Assembly (NCBI GenBank): GCA_023411555.1
Contig: JAEYOQ010000057.1
Coordinates: 62,001-126,000, forward strand
Length of the DNA stretch: 64,000 nucleotides
Direction: 5' to 3'
Source of the DNA: Bacillota bacterium
GTDB taxonomy: Bacteria; Bacillota; Clostridia; Lachnospirales; Lachnospiraceae
A model generated the notes under the pieces. That model was given only the letters and a program-made list of their open reading frames with translations. It searched no databases and had not been told where the DNA came from. Positions 1 to 9,404 of the stretch are shown here, piece by piece. The translations under genes and the position numbers were made by a program. The first letter of the stretch is position 1. Every line of letters begins with the position of its first letter.

Positions 1-125
1 TCAATAGTAGTTACAACATTACCAATCTTATGTATCTATCCCTTTGTACAGAAGCATTTTGTGAGTGGTGTCATGGTGGGTTCTGTCAAGGGCTAAATAA
101 AAAAATCAACTTAAGGAGGAGCATG

Positions 126-1781
126 ATGAAAAGAAGATGTGTAGCGTTATTATTATGTATGGTGTTTATTCTATCAACTTTGAGCGGTTGTAAGAAAACG
201 TCAGAGAACAACACCTCTGATCTCAAGGATAGTTCGAACACAGTGGCAGGGGGCGATACTGAGTCAACGAAAGAGTGGAGCTGGCCATTGGCAGAAAAGA
301 AGGAACTAAGTATCTGGATCGTATGGGAGAATCAATATTTGGGGAACCCCAATGAGCTGCTGGGAGTACAGAAAATTGAAGAGAATACCAATGTTCACGT
401 GAATTGGAACATTGTATCATCAGCAGAAGCTGCTGAAAAGTTCTCATTGATGATCGCATCAGGAGAATATCCTGATATCATTCGTGGAGCCGAAACATAT
501 TATAGTGGTGGTTTGACGAAAATGATGAACGATGGGGTTACCATTGATCTGACAGATAAGGTTGAAAAATATATGCCGAATTATACCAATCTTAGAAAGA
601 GCAATGACAAGCTGATGAAGGATACCATGTCAGACACCGGACAAATCGTATCACTTTATTCCATTGCATCAAAGACTGGTGAGGTAAAAGGGGAAAGAGT
701 CTGGGGAGGTCCATCCATTAGACAGGACTGGCTTGATGAAGCGGGACTCAGTATTCCGGTAACAATTAACGACTGGCATGAGGCATTGACCGCAATTAAA
801 GCAAACCATCCTGAGTGCGAGGCACCCCTTATGTTAGGACTATCAGCAACTAACTATTATGGAGCCTTTACTTCGGCATTTGGTGTACTTCCGGAATTTT
901 ATAACGACAATGGTACCGTAAAATTTGGACCGGCTGAGCCTGGCTATAAGCAATGGGTTGAAACCTTCAGACAGTGGTATGCAGAAGGTTTGATTGATCC
1001 AAACTTTGTTAGTAATGATGCCAGCTTTATCTCCAGTGGTGATTTTATTGGCTCCGGTAGAGCAGCGGCAGGACCGAATGTATGGGGTATGACGGCTGAT
1101 GTTTATAAGCAGATGGGTTATAATAATGATGAGAATTATTGGTTGTCGGGAGCTCCTTATCCGGTTCTGAATGAAGGAGATGCTCCTCAGGCTGGCGCAC
1201 CGATGAGTGAACTTGTTAAAGAGACTCTTGTCGTTACAAGTGCATGTAAAGATGTAGAATTAGCCTTAAGATATCTGGACTATTATTATACAAAGGAAAG
1301 TATGATGCTTAGCAGCCTTGGTGTTGAAGGTGTTTCCTATGTTGACAATGGTGATGGTACTTACTCAATCACAGATTCTTTACTCGCTAAGGTAGCCGAC
1401 GGTACTTATCCTACTGTATCAGAAGCTGTTTATACCTATAGTATTGGTGCAGCATCCTTCGGTCTTTATAATTGGGAGATGTATGATGCAATTTACGAAG
1501 GTAATAAAGCCACTGATGCTTACGATGTTTGGGAAAATACAAAGTATGATTTGTTGATTCCGGCAACAGTGACAATGAATGAGGAAGAATCACAGGAATA
1601 CGCATCTTTATATACGAGTATTCAAACTCTGGTTCAGGAATATACAGTTAAATTTATTATGGGCACGGCATCAATGGATGAATATGATGGCTTTGTAGAA
1701 AATTTACATACCTACGGTGTTGACAGGTGTATTGAATTAAAGCAGGCGGCATTTGACCGTTATAACACAAGAGGCAACTAA
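126..1781 (+). CDS. Extracellular solute-binding lipoprotein (ABC sugar-type)
   Basis: The product starts with a lipoprotein signal (basic MKRR, hydrophobic core, LSGC lipobox) followed by an Asn/Ser/Thr-rich linker and about 500 residues resembling family-1 solute-binding proteins of the LplA/oligosaccharide type, with motifs such as WENQYLGNP, MIASGEYPDII and RQDWLDEAGL. It should sit on the outer face of the membrane and hand a saccharide or related ligand to an ABC importer. I chose the second of two adjacent ATGs because AGGAGG at 114-119 is 6 nt from it and only 3 nt from the first. No permease or ATPase genes follow; if they exist they lie left of the window. A hairpin follows the stop. 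The ligand cannot be read from sequence; proximity to esterase, GH3 and AtuA-type genes hints at a plant-derived glycoside. Confidence 0.85.
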   Translation: MKRRCVALLLCMVFILSTLSGCKKTSENNTSDLKDSSNTVAGGDTESTKEWSWPLAEKKELSIWIVWENQYLGNPNELLGVQKIEENTNVHVNWNIVSSAEAAEKFSLMIASGEYPDIIRGAETYYSGGLTKMMNDGVTIDLTDKVEKYMPNYTNLRKSNDKLMKDTMSDTGQIVSLYSIASKTGEVKGERVWGGPSIRQDWLDEAGLSIPVTINDWHEALTAIKANHPECEAPLMLGLSATNYYGAFTSAFGVLPEFYNDNGTVKFGPAEPGYKQWVETFRQWYAEGLIDPNFVSNDASFISSGDFIGSGRAAAGPNVWGMTADVYKQMGYNNDENYWLSGAPYPVLNEGDAPQAGAPMSELVKETLVVTSACKDVELALRYLDYYYTKESMMLSSLGVEGVSYVDNGDGTYSITDSLLAKVADGTYPTVSEAVYTYSIGAASFGLYNWEMYDAIYEGNKATDAYDVWENTKYDLLIPATVTMNEEESQEYASLYTSIQTLVQEYTVKFIMGTASMDEYDGFVENLHTYGVDRCIELKQAAFDRYNTRGN

Positions 1782-1802
1782 TTCCCCCACAACCTTTCAT
1801 GA

Positions 1803-1832
1803 GCCCATAGGAAATTCAATTTCCTGTGGGCT
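1803..1832 (+). terminator. Hairpin after the solute-binding protein gene
   Basis: GCCCATAGGAAA and TTTCCTGTGGGC form a 12-bp stem with one wobble pair around a 5-nt loop. The following TTATGAATTA is only weakly T-rich, so termination strength is uncertain. Confidence 0.55.
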
Positions 1833-2287
1833 TATGAATTACTGGTAAAGCAATTGCATTATTAATAAGGAGTTTTTGAATATATCAAAGGTTTCTTTAA
1901 AAAAACTTATGCTACACTTCCTTGAGCATGGAGGATATGATGCCTCCTATAGATACGCAAAGGATAATTGAATGCAAATAAACATTGTCGTTAGATCACG
2001 AATTCAAATAGAATATTCGGATGCTTGAGCAGAAACAGTATGCTTTATGGTACAACGATGTACAAATAAAAAAGGATATTACTCTGTTTACCTTATATAA
2101 TAGATACTTTAACGTGCTAATTAATGAAAAGCAGATCTAGTGTACTTATAACTGGACATACCTGTTTATTTAGACAGAAGTAACGGAGTCTGCTAAGAAA
2201 TAAAGATGGATTAGAATGATAATTAATTATGGATAGATTGTGAAAGAAGCTAAGATGCATGATAGGACAATTGAATGGAGGAAGAAA
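1833..2287. other. Gene-free stretch with possible decayed coding traces
   Basis: No intact gene is visible. On the plus strand short open tracts between stops read like protein: one around 1915-1970 gives FLEHGGYDASYRYAKDN, and another ending at a TAG near 2140 contains QYALWYNDVQIKKDITLFTL. They are in different frames and interrupted by stops, as expected of a frameshifted relic, but no family was recognised. The segment may also hold the promoter of the downstream AtuA operon; no convincing -35/-10 pair was found. Confidence 0.25.
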
Positions 2288-3655
2288 ATGAACAAAGTAG
2301 TTATTGGCGGAGGTCAAGGCTTCTGGGGTGATAGTAATGATGCGGCGATTCATATGGTGAGACATGGTGGTCTTAATTATATGGCATGTGATTATCTTGC
2401 AGAATTAACACTTTCCATTATGGCAAGACAAAGACTTAAGAATCCGCAAGCCGGATATGCAAGAGATTTCATCGGTTTATTGAACGAATGCATTATGGAT
2501 GCACAAGAAAACGGAGTCCGTATCCTGACGAATGCCGGAGGTATGAATATCAAAGGGTGCGTGGATGAAATTGCAAAGATATACAAGAGCAAAGGCTTGT
2601 CAGGACGAAAAATCGGATATGTCCTGGGAGATGATATGACCGGTGAAATCGATCGAATGTTAGCAGAGGGAATCACCTTTGACAATATTGATGGGGTAGG
2701 GAGTTTTAAAGAGATCAAAGATAAAATAGTAAATGCTAATGTTTACTTTGGTCATGAACCTGTCATAGAGTGCTTAGCTGCCGATGCAGATGTAATAGTT
2801 ACCGGTCGTGCAACTGATTCCACACTCTTTTTGTCCCCGCTTATGTACGAATTGGGGATAAAAGAGGATGATTGGACGAATATGGCACGTGGTATCATGG
2901 CAGGACATCTTCTGGAATGTGGAGGCCAAGGAGCGGGTGGAAACTTTGATTATGGATGGCGAGATGTACCGGACATGGATCAATTAGGATTTCCAATCGC
3001 AGAGTTTTCTCTTAATGATTTGATCATCACGAAAGCACCGAACTGTGGTGGTTTGATTACAGAGCAATCCTGTAAGGAACAGTTCTTATATGAAATACAT
3101 AACCCAGCTAGCTATGTTACGCCGGATGTCATAGCGGATGTATCCAATGCAACCCTAACACAGGTTGGTAATAATCGTGTTGCTGTAGGTGGGATAAAGG
3201 GTAAGAAACGACCTGACACCTTAAAACTCTCTATCGGGTATCATGCCGGCTATAAGGTTGCTACCATGTTAAGCTTTGCTTGGCCAGATGCCTATGAAAA
3301 GGCGCAAAAGGCAGCGGATATCCTTATGAAGAAAATGGCACGAAAAAATCTGAGATCGGAGGATATTCGAATTGATTATATTGGTTTGAATTCACTTCAT
3401 TTGGGAGTGGCCAATATGGATCCGGCTCATGTTAAGGATTTAAACGAGGTAGTGCTTAGAATAGCAATAAGAACAAAGGATAAGCTTGAGGCAGAAAAAA
3501 TTATCCCTGAGGTAGCTCCGCTTCAGCTGAATGGCCCCCCGGGAGCAAGCTTCTTCGGTGGCAGAGCAAAGGTACAAGAGGTTATTGGGCTTTGGCCAAC
3601 CTTGATTCCGAGAGATTCGGTAAAGCTATCATCGAATATCATAACGATTGACTAA
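2288..3655 (+). CDS. AtuA-like protein, N-terminal part (DUF1446 type)
   Basis: The 455-residue product matches the large domain of the AtuA family (acyclic terpene utilisation; former DUF1446): glycine-rich start VVIGGGQGFWGDS, TNAGGMN, VIVTGRATDSTLFL, HLLECGGQGAGGNF and the C-terminal PGASFFGGRA region. In Pseudomonas AtuA belongs to the citronellol/geraniol pathway, but its exact reaction is not settled to my knowledge. The start at 2288 follows GGAGG at 2277-2281 with 6-nt spacing; an upstream in-frame start has no such site. The next gene, 15 nt away, encodes the small C-terminal domain that is fused in classical AtuA, so the protein is split here. Followed by CoA-transferase and thiolase genes, it probably acts on a CoA-linked intermediate (inference). 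Confidence 0.8.
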   Translation: MNKVVIGGGQGFWGDSNDAAIHMVRHGGLNYMACDYLAELTLSIMARQRLKNPQAGYARDFIGLLNECIMDAQENGVRILTNAGGMNIKGCVDEIAKIYKSKGLSGRKIGYVLGDDMTGEIDRMLAEGITFDNIDGVGSFKEIKDKIVNANVYFGHEPVIECLAADADVIVTGRATDSTLFLSPLMYELGIKEDDWTNMARGIMAGHLLECGGQGAGGNFDYGWRDVPDMDQLGFPIAEFSLNDLIITKAPNCGGLITEQSCKEQFLYEIHNPASYVTPDVIADVSNATLTQVGNNRVAVGGIKGKKRPDTLKLSIGYHAGYKVATMLSFAWPDAYEKAQKAADILMKKMARKNLRSEDIRIDYIGLNSLHLGVANMDPAHVKDLNEVVLRIAIRTKDKLEAEKIIPEVAPLQLNGPPGASFFGGRAKVQEVIGLWPTLIPRDSVKLSSNIITID

Positions 3656-3670
3656 AGGAGGAACGAGAAT

Positions 3671-4003
3671 ATGGCTGAGATTTATCTAAATCAAATCGCT
3701 CATGGAAGGTCTGGAGATAAAGGCGATACCAGTAATGTTTGCATTTTTGCCAGAAGACCTGAGTACTACGAGGTGATTAGAAGGGAAGTCACCGTTCAAA
3801 GAGTGAAGGAGCACTTTGGAGATATGGTCCAGGGAGAGATAGTCAGATATGAGGTTCCCAGCCTACAAGGCTTTAATTATGTGATGCAGCATGCATTAGG
3901 TGGTGGTGCTACTCATTCCTTACGATTAGACAGTCTTGGAAAATCTATGGGCTCAGCATTTTTGAGAATGAAGATAAACTGTGACGAATTACTAGAGAAC
4001 TAA
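3671..4003 (+). CDS. AtuA C-terminal ferredoxin-fold-like domain protein
   Basis: This 110-residue protein carries the hallmark IAHGRSGDKGDTSNV near its N terminus and LGGGATHSLRLDSLGKS near its end, typical of the small domain found at the C terminus of AtuA-like proteins or as a separate gene beside them. A GGAGGA site lies just upstream of its ATG. It presumably forms a complex with the product of the preceding gene. The catalytic role is unknown. The spacing of 15 nt indicates one transcript. Confidence 0.8.
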   Translation: MAEIYLNQIAHGRSGDKGDTSNVCIFARRPEYYEVIRREVTVQRVKEHFGDMVQGEIVRYEVPSLQGFNYVMQHALGGGATHSLRLDSLGKSMGSAFLRMKINCDELLEN

Positions 4004-4036
4004 CAGGATACTAGAGAATTAGCAGGAGGAAATATT

Positions 4037-5233
4037 ATGTCAGAGCGTATGGCATTGGAAAATATAGTTGTTCTTGACTTGACCAGAGTATTGGCCGGAC
4101 CTTATTGTGGATCTATACTGGCGGATTTTGGTGCGACCGTAATTAAAATAGAACAACCCGGAGTAGGGGATGATAGCAGGCTTTACGGCCCTCATATCAA
4201 TGGGGAGAGCCTCTACTATGGTAACCTAAACCGAAATAAATATGGTATCACTCTCAACCTGAAGACAGAGGATGGGAAGAAAATCTTTCGGAAGCTAGTG
4301 GAAGAAGCGGATGTGGTGATTGAAAATTACCGGTTTGGTGTAATGGATCGCCTTGGGCTAGGATACCAGCAGCTGAAGGAGATTAATCCAAGATTGATAT
4401 ATGGTGCCATTACCGGGTTTGGTGCAAATGGACCCTATCGTGATCGTCCGGGCTATGACATTATTTCTCAAGCTATGGGTGGATTGATGAGTGTTACAGG
4501 GCAAGAAGGGAATCCTCCGACACGCTGTGGTAGTGCGATGGGAGATGTTTTAGGCGGACTTAATTTAGCAATTGGTGTATTAGTCGCCTTGAATGCAAGG
4601 AATATTACAGGAAAAGGACAGTATGTTGATGTTTCCATCGCTGATTCTGTAGTATTAAGTCTGGAACAAGCATGGCAGAGATATTTTGTTACCGGGGATG
4701 TACCAATTCCACACGGTAATTCATATGATGCGATTGCTCCTTACGATTCATATCAAGCAAAGGATGGATGGATTGTAATCGGCTGTGGAAATCAGAAGCT
4801 ATTTGAGGTGTTATGTACCCGAATACTTCAGCAGCCGGAGTTGATTGCGGATGAGAGATTTACAACAGTACCTCTTCGTGTTAAAAATAATAAAGCATTT
4901 AAGCAAATTATGGAGGAATGGCTAAAAGATTATTCTGTTGATGAAGCAGTAGAAATAATTTTGGGAGCAGGTATCCCCTCCGGTCCCATAATGAACGTGG
5001 AGCAGATCGCAAAGGATGAGCACTTTACAAAAGCAAGAGAGTTATTTGTTCCGGTTAATCATCCTGTCTGCGGTGAAGTATTGGTGAACGGACATGCAGT
5101 GAAGATGAGTGATACCAAGGCGAGCATAAGAATGCCTTCGCCAACCCTTGGTCAGCATACCTCCATGATACTTCAGAAATATGGCTATTCTCAGGAAGAG
5201 GTTGAAAAATTGGCTCTTGAGGGTGTAGTATAA
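4037..5233 (+). CDS. Class III CoA-transferase (CaiB/BaiF family)
   Basis: The 398-residue length is usual for family III CoA-transferases. Family signatures visible are LDLTRVLAGPYCGSILADFGA near the N terminus, NRNKYGITLNL, VVIENYRFGVMDRLGLGY, and the segment with the expected catalytic aspartate, D170 in RCGSAMGDVLGG, which accepts the acyl group as a mixed anhydride during CoA transfer between carboxylic acids. It is preceded by AGGAGG and lies between the AtuA pair and a thiolase, so it probably activates the pathway acid with CoA taken from an acyl-CoA donor. The acid is not identifiable. A formyl-CoA or carnitine-type specificity cannot be argued from the visible residues. Confidence 0.9.
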   Translation: MSERMALENIVVLDLTRVLAGPYCGSILADFGATVIKIEQPGVGDDSRLYGPHINGESLYYGNLNRNKYGITLNLKTEDGKKIFRKLVEEADVVIENYRFGVMDRLGLGYQQLKEINPRLIYGAITGFGANGPYRDRPGYDIISQAMGGLMSVTGQEGNPPTRCGSAMGDVLGGLNLAIGVLVALNARNITGKGQYVDVSIADSVVLSLEQAWQRYFVTGDVPIPHGNSYDAIAPYDSYQAKDGWIVIGCGNQKLFEVLCTRILQQPELIADERFTTVPLRVKNNKAFKQIMEEWLKDYSVDEAVEIILGAGIPSGPIMNVEQIAKDEHFTKARELFVPVNHPVCGEVLVNGHAVKMSDTKASIRMPSPTLGQHTSMILQKYGYSQEEVEKLALEGVV

Positions 5234-5273
5234 GGTAATATAGTTCTTGAATCAAGAAGGGATGAGAAGAATT

Positions 5274-6455
5274 ATGGCAAGGAAAGTGGTACTGGCTGGA
5301 GCATGTCGAACGGCGATCGGTAATATGGGTGGTTCTTTAAGTACGGTTCCGGCGGCTGAGCTGGGGGCAGCGGTGATTAGTGAGGCAGTAAAGAGAACAG
5401 GGATATCACCTGAGATGATTGATCATGTCTTCATGGGCTGTGTGCTTCAGGCAGGTCTTGGTCAGAATGTAGCACGTCAAGCAGCGATTAAGGCGGGGTT
5501 ACCAGTGGAGGTACCAGCAGTAACGGTAAACGTGGTATGCGGCTCTGGACTATATTCAGTACATATGGCAGCACAGATGATATTATCCGGTGAAGCGGAT
5601 ATTGTAGTAGCCGGTGGTATGGAGAATATGTCGATGGCACCTTATGCTTTAATGCAAGCTCGGTTTGGTTATCGGATGAATCATGCGCCTATGAAGGATA
5701 CTATGGTGACAGATGCACTATGGGATGCTTTTTATGACTATCACATGGGAATCACTGCAGAGAATATCGTCGAACAGTGGGGGCTTACAAGGGAAGAGCT
5801 AGATCAGTTTGCTGCTGATAGCCAGAGAAAGGCATGTAAGGCGCAAATGGCCGGAGCCTTCGATAAGGAAATTGTTCCAATTAAGGTGAAGAAGAAAAAC
5901 GATATAATTCTTTTCGATGAGGATGAAGCTTTGCGACCCGGAACAACAGCGGACAGTATTGCCAGGCTCCGACCCTCCTTCAAAGAAGACGGAAAGGTAA
6001 CAGCGGCGAATTCTTCCTCCATCAATGATGGTGCAGCTGCAATCGTTCTCTTAAGTGAAGAAAAGGCTAATGAGTTAGGCGTTACCCCTATGGGAGAATG
6101 GTTAGCAGGCGCACTGGCGGGTGTGGAACCCTCGATCATGGGAATTGGACCGGTCGCATCTACTAGACAAGTTATGAAAAAGGCGGGCTTAACCATATCG
6201 GACTTTGATATCATAGAAGCGAATGAAGCCTTTGCTTCTCAATCCATAGCAGTTAGGAAAGAATTAGGGATTAATCCGGAGCGGCTCAATCCCAGTGGAG
6301 GTGCCATTGCTTTGGGACATCCCGTCGGTGCATCAGGATGTAGAATCCTTGTTACACTACTATATGAGCTGGAGGCTGCGAATGCAACTATGGGATTAGC
6401 CACCCTCTGCGTTGGTGGAGGAATGGGATGCTCCGCAGTGGTAAAAAGAATCTAG
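5274..6455 (+). CDS. Thiolase (acetyl-CoA acetyltransferase family)
   Basis: This 393-residue protein is a biosynthetic/degradative thiolase: C89 in VNVVCGSG is the acyl-accepting cysteine, H349 in ALGHPVGASG and C379 in LCVGGGMG complete the catalytic set, and NEAFA is present. It condenses or cleaves 3-ketoacyl-CoA/acetyl-CoA in the cytosol. The start at 5274 gives the family-typical MARKVVLAGACRTAIG; earlier in-frame starts at 5262 and TTG 5247 are possible, since the best purine-rich site (GAAGGG, 5256-5261) is rather far from 5274. As the next gene after the CoA-transferase it probably performs the final thiolytic step of the same pathway, yielding acetyl-CoA. Confidence 0.92.
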   Translation: MARKVVLAGACRTAIGNMGGSLSTVPAAELGAAVISEAVKRTGISPEMIDHVFMGCVLQAGLGQNVARQAAIKAGLPVEVPAVTVNVVCGSGLYSVHMAAQMILSGEADIVVAGGMENMSMAPYALMQARFGYRMNHAPMKDTMVTDALWDAFYDYHMGITAENIVEQWGLTREELDQFAADSQRKACKAQMAGAFDKEIVPIKVKKKNDIILFDEDEALRPGTTADSIARLRPSFKEDGKVTAANSSSINDGAAAIVLLSEEKANELGVTPMGEWLAGALAGVEPSIMGIGPVASTRQVMKKAGLTISDFDIIEANEAFASQSIAVRKELGINPERLNPSGGAIALGHPVGASGCRILVTLLYELEAANATMGLATLCVGGGMGCSAVVKRI

Positions 6456-6530
6456 AATCGATTAAAGTATTGAGAGATAGTGATGTTAATTTAGAGATTA
6501 TCATATAAAAAAGATGGAGGTTTCCGAGTA

Positions 6531-8081
6531 ATGGCAAGAAAATTTGTTTGTTCAAAAACTGAGCCGATCGTTACAACCAAGGCTGGAAAACTACGTGGAT
6601 TTATTATTGACGGTACTTATACTTTTCATGGTATTAAGTATGCCGATGCAAAGCGCTTCCAGATGCCAACCGAGGTTGAACCATGGGAAGGGGTAAAAGA
6701 TGCCCTGTCCTATGGATATGTATGCCCGATGATGACACAGGATGTTCCTCAGGGTGAGATAATGGTTCCCCACCGTCATTGGCCTAAGAATGAGAATTGC
6801 CAGTATTTAAATATCTGGACCCAAAGCATCAGCACTGAAGCAAAAAAACCGGTTATGGTTTGGCTTCACGGAGGCGGTTTTACAGCGGGATCATCCATTG
6901 AGCAAGTATCCTATGATGGTGAGAATATGAGTAAAAACGGAGATGTTGTTGTTGTCACTCTCAATCACCGCTTGAATATTCTCGGGTATATGGATTTATC
7001 TCCCTTCGGTGAAAGGTTTAAAAACTCTGCAAATGCCGGTAATGCAGATATTGTAGCGGCCCTTCAGTGGGTTCGCGATAATATTGCGGGCTTTGGAGGA
7101 GATCCGAATAATGTGACTATCTTTGGACAATCCGGAGGTGGAATGAAGGTATGGACCCTGATGCAGACACCCAGTGCGGATGGTCTTTTCCATAAAGGTA
7201 TCATTCAGAGTGGTCTCATTGATCACTTCCTTTATACACCGGATAATGACGGTACGAGAATTGTAAATGCTATGCTTAAGGAGTTAGGCTATGAGGAAGG
7301 TGACGTAGAAAAGCTAGAAACAGTTCCCTATGATCTGATGGCAGCTGCTTATCTTAAAGTATATCCTGATCTTACACGTGCAGGAGCCTATGTGGGTTGT
7401 ATTCCGATTGCCAATGACTTCTATGTTGGTGATCCACGAATGGTCGGATTTACAGAGCACGCAAAGACAATTCCTGTATTAATCGGCTCTGTAATGTGTG
7501 AATTTGCTTTTGGACCAGGGGTTGCGAATAAACATAATCTTCCTGAGGAAGAGATGAGGCAAATGATTGAGAAGAAATACAAGGATGCCTCCGATGAATT
7601 AATCGACTTATATAAGAAAGCTTATCCGGACAAAAATCTTACGGATCTGCTTGTATTAGATTCATTGTTCCGCTCTCCGACCATTGATTTTATAAAGAAG
7701 AAAGCGGTGCATACAGAAGCACCGACCTACTCCTACATGTTCGCCTTTGAATTCCCCTTTGATGACGGAAAGCCTTCCTGGCACTGTTCTGAAATACCCT
7801 TTATATTCCATAATACAGACAAAGTACTTGTTTGTAATAAACCTGGGGTTTCGGATAAACTGGAGGACCAGATGCTAGGGGCATGGGTAAACTTTGCTAC
7901 CTATGGTAATCCTAATCTACCCGCTTTGCCTGAGTGGCCGGCCTGTGTAGATGGCGACGAGGCAACCATGATATTTGATGAGAATTGTATGATAAGACAT
8001 AACTATGATCATGAGCTGGTTGAGTTACACAGAAAAGCCGCTCCGAAATTCCCCTTCGGTGAAGAAACGATTCTTCACTAA
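6531..8081 (+). CDS. Type-B carboxylesterase
   Basis: The 516-residue product is an alpha/beta hydrolase of the carboxylesterase/para-nitrobenzyl esterase family. It has the oxyanion-hole motif HGGGF (113-117), LNHRLNILGY, GNADIVAALQWVRDNIAGFGGDP-type core, nucleophile S201 in GQSGGG, a probable acid E324 and H418 in WHCSEIPF. The usual GESAG elbow is GQSGG here. No signal peptide is present, so it should act in the cytosol on an imported ester. It starts 75 nt after the thiolase behind GGAGG and is the last gene before a strong terminator, so it probably shares the AtuA-CoA-transferase-thiolase transcript. Confidence 0.88.
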   Translation: MARKFVCSKTEPIVTTKAGKLRGFIIDGTYTFHGIKYADAKRFQMPTEVEPWEGVKDALSYGYVCPMMTQDVPQGEIMVPHRHWPKNENCQYLNIWTQSISTEAKKPVMVWLHGGGFTAGSSIEQVSYDGENMSKNGDVVVVTLNHRLNILGYMDLSPFGERFKNSANAGNADIVAALQWVRDNIAGFGGDPNNVTIFGQSGGGMKVWTLMQTPSADGLFHKGIIQSGLIDHFLYTPDNDGTRIVNAMLKELGYEEGDVEKLETVPYDLMAAAYLKVYPDLTRAGAYVGCIPIANDFYVGDPRMVGFTEHAKTIPVLIGSVMCEFAFGPGVANKHNLPEEEMRQMIEKKYKDASDELIDLYKKAYPDKNLTDLLVLDSLFRSPTIDFIKKKAVHTEAPTYSYMFAFEFPFDDGKPSWHCSEIPFIFHNTDKVLVCNKPGVSDKLEDQMLGAWVNFATYGNPNLPALPEWPACVDGDEATMIFDENCMIRHNYDHELVELHRKAAPKFPFGEETILH

Positions 8082-8096
8082 TAAATAATAGCTAAG

Positions 8097-8131
8097 AATG
8101 TCCTCAGGCCTTCGTGTATGAGGACATTTTT
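8097..8131 (+). terminator. Rho-independent terminator
   Basis: AATGTCCTCA (8097-8106) pairs perfectly with TGAGGACATT (8119-8128) and runs into TTTT. It closes the AtuA-to-esterase operon. Confidence 0.8.
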
Positions 8132-8227
8132 AGAAAATCCGCTCCCATATCGAAAAGAAAGCAATGGATGGAATGGGATAAGAAGGGGATTTCACTCAAT
8201 CCAGCATAAAGGAAGGATTAGGAAGGA

Positions 8228-9382
8228 ATGCGATTGAAGACAGTAGTGAATGAAATAGATGCTTATGCATATGTTGGCGATAATGGTCGTTTAATTAATC
8301 GAATTGTTTATGGAATGGCCGATCCACAGAAGGGGGTAGCCTTAACAAAGGAAGATTTTACAATCAAGATAGGAGAAAAAAAGTATACGATAAAAGAAAA
8401 GCATATGGAAGGGGATAAGCTGTGTCTGGAGACAGAGGATTTTCCATACGACGGAATAGATACCTATGGCCAGAATTTTTCCGTTACACATGATGATTTT
8501 TCCGTAAATTGCATCTATCAGGAAATGAACTTTAATAAAAACAATTGTAATATCCATACCAAAACTCTGGATGAGTTTACCGAGGGGGTATATAAAGCCA
8601 GTAACGGGATTGAGTTACCCTATTGGTTGTATCTTCCGGAAGGGGCTGACCATGTTCCATTAATGTTATGGGAACACGGAGGAGGAGAAGTCCTGAAAAC
8701 CAGCTACAAGGGTGCGAATCTTACCAAAAACAGAGGAGCCACAGTTTGGATAGAAAGTGGTATGAATACAGCTGTTCTTTCCTTTCAATATCCTGAAAAC
8801 TATTCCTTTGGTATATCCTCTAAACTGGGAGAGCTTAAGAGGATGGAAGAATATAACATGGTCAAATATGAATTAATACAGAGTCTCATTGCTGCAGGAC
8901 AAGTGGATGCAGACCGGGTATATCTATGTGGTGCCTCCTCCGGTGGCGGAGCGGTACTGCGATTTTTAATGCAATATCCCAACCTGTTTGCAGCAGCTCT
9001 GCCTATATGCGCCAAGGATACACTGATTCCGATTTCTGAACCCTATAGGCTGGCTTACAAGATGGAGGGAAGCTTGGTTATTGGTGATGAGGATTATGAA
9101 CAGTGCTATTTGGATATCCAAAGATTAGTGAATGAGAATAATATCACTTCCATACCCATATGGTTCGTTCAAGCTGATGAGGATCCGGTTTGTACCAGCT
9201 ACACCTCCAAAATATTATTTGATGTTTTGGAAAAATTGGGGGCTGTAAAAAATAAGATTACGATGTATACTAAAGATGAGATGTTAGCATGTAATATATC
9301 CTCTCTCCATGCCTCTTGGATCATGGCTTTCCATGACAAGAGTATGATCAAATGGATTTATGAACAAAGGAAGCAATCATAA
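8228..9382 (+). CDS. Alpha/beta-hydrolase, secondary esterase
   Basis: This 384-residue protein has an N-terminal beta-rich region of about 120 residues and a C-terminal alpha/beta hydrolase domain resembling esterases that accompany plant polysaccharide degradation (prolyl-oligopeptidase/PHB-depolymerase-like). Visible are the oxyanion motif HGGG (150-153), the nucleophile elbow GASSGG with S237, an acid candidate in QADEDPVC and a C-terminal histidine in SSLHASW. There is no signal peptide. The ATG at 8228 sits almost on GGAAGG, so TTG at 8234 is an alternative start with better spacing. Its end overlaps the upstream region of the GH3 gene 22 nt later, so the two are probably co-expressed to strip acyl groups and sugars. 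Confidence 0.75.
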   Translation: MRLKTVVNEIDAYAYVGDNGRLINRIVYGMADPQKGVALTKEDFTIKIGEKKYTIKEKHMEGDKLCLETEDFPYDGIDTYGQNFSVTHDDFSVNCIYQEMNFNKNNCNIHTKTLDEFTEGVYKASNGIELPYWLYLPEGADHVPLMLWEHGGGEVLKTSYKGANLTKNRGATVWIESGMNTAVLSFQYPENYSFGISSKLGELKRMEEYNMVKYELIQSLIAAGQVDADRVYLCGASSGGGAVLRFLMQYPNLFAAALPICAKDTLIPISEPYRLAYKMEGSLVIGDEDYEQCYLDIQRLVNENNITSIPIWFVQADEDPVCTSYTSKILFDVLEKLGAVKNKITMYTKDEMLACNISSLHASWIMAFHDKSMIKWIYEQRKQS

Positions 9383-9404
9383 GCAAAAGAAAAGGAGAAC
9401 TTAT

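Noticed and set aside
2117..2365. 82-codon minus-strand frame before the AtuA gene
   Set aside because: It overlaps the AtuA start and ribosome site and reads as random AT-rich sequence.
5804..6214. 136-codon open frame on the minus strand inside the thiolase gene
   Set aside because: It lies wholly within a conserved gene with intact catalytic residues, has serine-rich low-information sequence and no ribosome site.
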